From Bacteroidales bacterium (lineage in GTDB: Bacteria > Bacteroidota > Bacteroidia > Bacteroidales > UBA932), in contig JALCST010000004.1 of NCBI GenBank assembly GCA_022653675.1, positions 62,001-126,000 on the forward strand: a stretch of 64,000 nt of DNA. The letters are read 5' to 3'. This document shows, in pieces, positions 63,467-64,000 of the stretch. Below the pieces are notes generated by a model. The model made no database searches. It worked only from the letters and a program-made list of their open reading frames with translations, and was not told the origin of the DNA. Position 1 is the first letter of the stretch. Every line of letters begins with the position of its first letter. Made by a program: the position numbers and the translations under genes.

Positions 63467-64000
63467 TTATATCAATATTCTTCTTGAAGCAGGCATAAGA
63501 TTGTTGGTCCTGTTGCCGAGATTTTTTACGAATCCTAAGGGTAATCCTTTGTATATAAGAAGTATATATCCTTTGGGTCGGTCTTTGAAGACTGGATTTC
63601 CTTTTCTAAGGTAAAATAATGCCTCGTCGGTTCCGACTTCCACGCAATCGAATTCAGACTTGTCGAGAAAATCAGGATTGATGTGGGCGAGATCAAATTC
63701 CGGAATCAAATCTTTTCCCTTCGACATGGCTACGGCTATTCCGCTCCGGACGGTCTTGACCGAGGCTTCAACGGCTGCGACATCTTCGTATATCGCTTTT
63801 GGAATGGCTTTCAGCAGTTCGCCTTTCATGGAGAAGACCATGTCCCCGGTCACATAACCGCATCTTATATTGCCAATCCTGCTGCCGGCTTCATTCTTTT
63901 TTCCTGAATGTAAACGGGCTGTCCTCTTTGGGGAAATTGACACGTAAGGGTTTTTCCTTACGGCGGAGACGAACTGCCCCTCTCCGCGGATCTTGCCGGG
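63467..64000 (-). CDS. RsmF/NOL1-NOP2-sun-type rRNA cytosine-C5 methyltransferase (C-terminal part)
   Basis: The reading frame is open to the window edge, so only the last 177 residues are seen. The segment GKIRGEGQFVSAVRKNP near the edge and the C-terminal RNA-binding region (FYLRKGNPVF, PKGYILLIYKGLPLGFVKNL, GNRTNNLMPASRRI) match the C-terminal part of Bacteroidota RsmF-like enzymes, which methylate 16S rRNA cytosines. The catalytic Cys and SAM-binding motifs would be upstream of the window, so activity cannot be assessed. A GTG at 63943 should not be taken as the start. Confidence 0.85.
   Translation of the reverse strand, partial: PGKIRGEGQFVSAVRKNPYVSISPKRTARLHSGKKNEAGSRIGNIRCGYVTGDMVFSMKGELLKAIPKAIYEDVAAVEASVKTVRSGIAVAMSKGKDLIPEFDLAHINPDFLDKSEFDCVEVGTDEALFYLRKGNPVFKDRPKGYILLIYKGLPLGFVKNLGNRTNNLMPASRRILI

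Noticed and set aside
63467-63943. Complete 158-aa gene starting at the GTG at 63943
   Set aside because: The frame remains open to the window edge and the upstream residues (GKIRGEGQFVSAV) match the methyltransferase family, so the gene is partial.

Overview
The window looks like chromosome from a Bacteroidales member (phylum Bacteroidota) of moderate GC content; I cannot name the genus. The evidence is the set of lineage-typical families (BACON domains, DUF3575, DUF3078, DUF4290, WbqC, GH109, archaeal/eukaryotic-type ProRS, OMPP1/FadL porin, SpsI/II-type exported lipoproteins), the scarcity of Shine-Dalgarno sequences, and many start-proximal copies of the Bacteroidota -7 element TAnnTTTG, several with a TTG/TTTG -33 element 19-24 nt upstream. 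I see no insertion sequences, integrases, phage genes or CRISPR array.

Layout. 1-9 kb: a partial S41 peptidase lipoprotein, a FtsB/DivIC-like protein, a CPBP membrane protease, manA, reverse rubrerythrin, rplY-pth, then two divergently transcribed lipoprotein peptidases (clostripain C11 and dipeptidyl peptidase III M49). 9.1-25.1 kb (all minus strand): the most distinctive locus, a 16-kb four-gene operon in which two giant tandem-BACON lipoproteins (about 2,070 and 2,465 aa) flank a DUF3575 beta-barrel protein and a DUF3868-like/OmpA-like/TPR protein. The first giant gene carries a single -1 frameshift just after its lipoprotein signal. 25.4-34.7 kb: purB, folP, tmk, a DoxX-like membrane protein, and the rimP-nusA-infB-S4 protein operon, preceded by a consensus promoter and an intrinsic-terminator-like hairpin in the leader. 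34.9-38.2 kb: lipid A genes lpxD-lpxC-lpxA followed by a WbqC protein; LpxC is not fused to FabZ as it usually is in this phylum. 38.2-41 kb: a FadL-type porin and a Tyr/Trp/Gly-rich low-complexity lipoprotein. 41-50 kb: proS, a conserved hypothetical, DUF3078, tilS, an NfnAB-like transhydrogenase pair, sppA, and a small exported protein. 50.5-57 kb: initiator tRNA-fMet, hisS, then a HexNAc-kinase-like phosphotransferase, GH109 glycosidase and hybrid sensor kinase. 57.1-64 kb: rfbC-acyltransferase-rfbD operon, DUF4290, ftsK, LolA-like protein, and the end of an RsmF-type rRNA methyltransferase.

How they work together. Most genes are housekeeping (translation, nucleotide and folate synthesis, lipid A, division). 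The accessory content concerns the cell surface: secreted peptidases, glycan scavenging (GH109 plus sugar kinase), dTDP-rhamnose synthesis and the giant BACON surface locus. The BACON operon resembles fimbrial accessory operons in its middle two genes but has tandem-BACON lipoproteins where fimbrillins would be; I consider it the best candidate for an undescribed surface structure or adhesin system.
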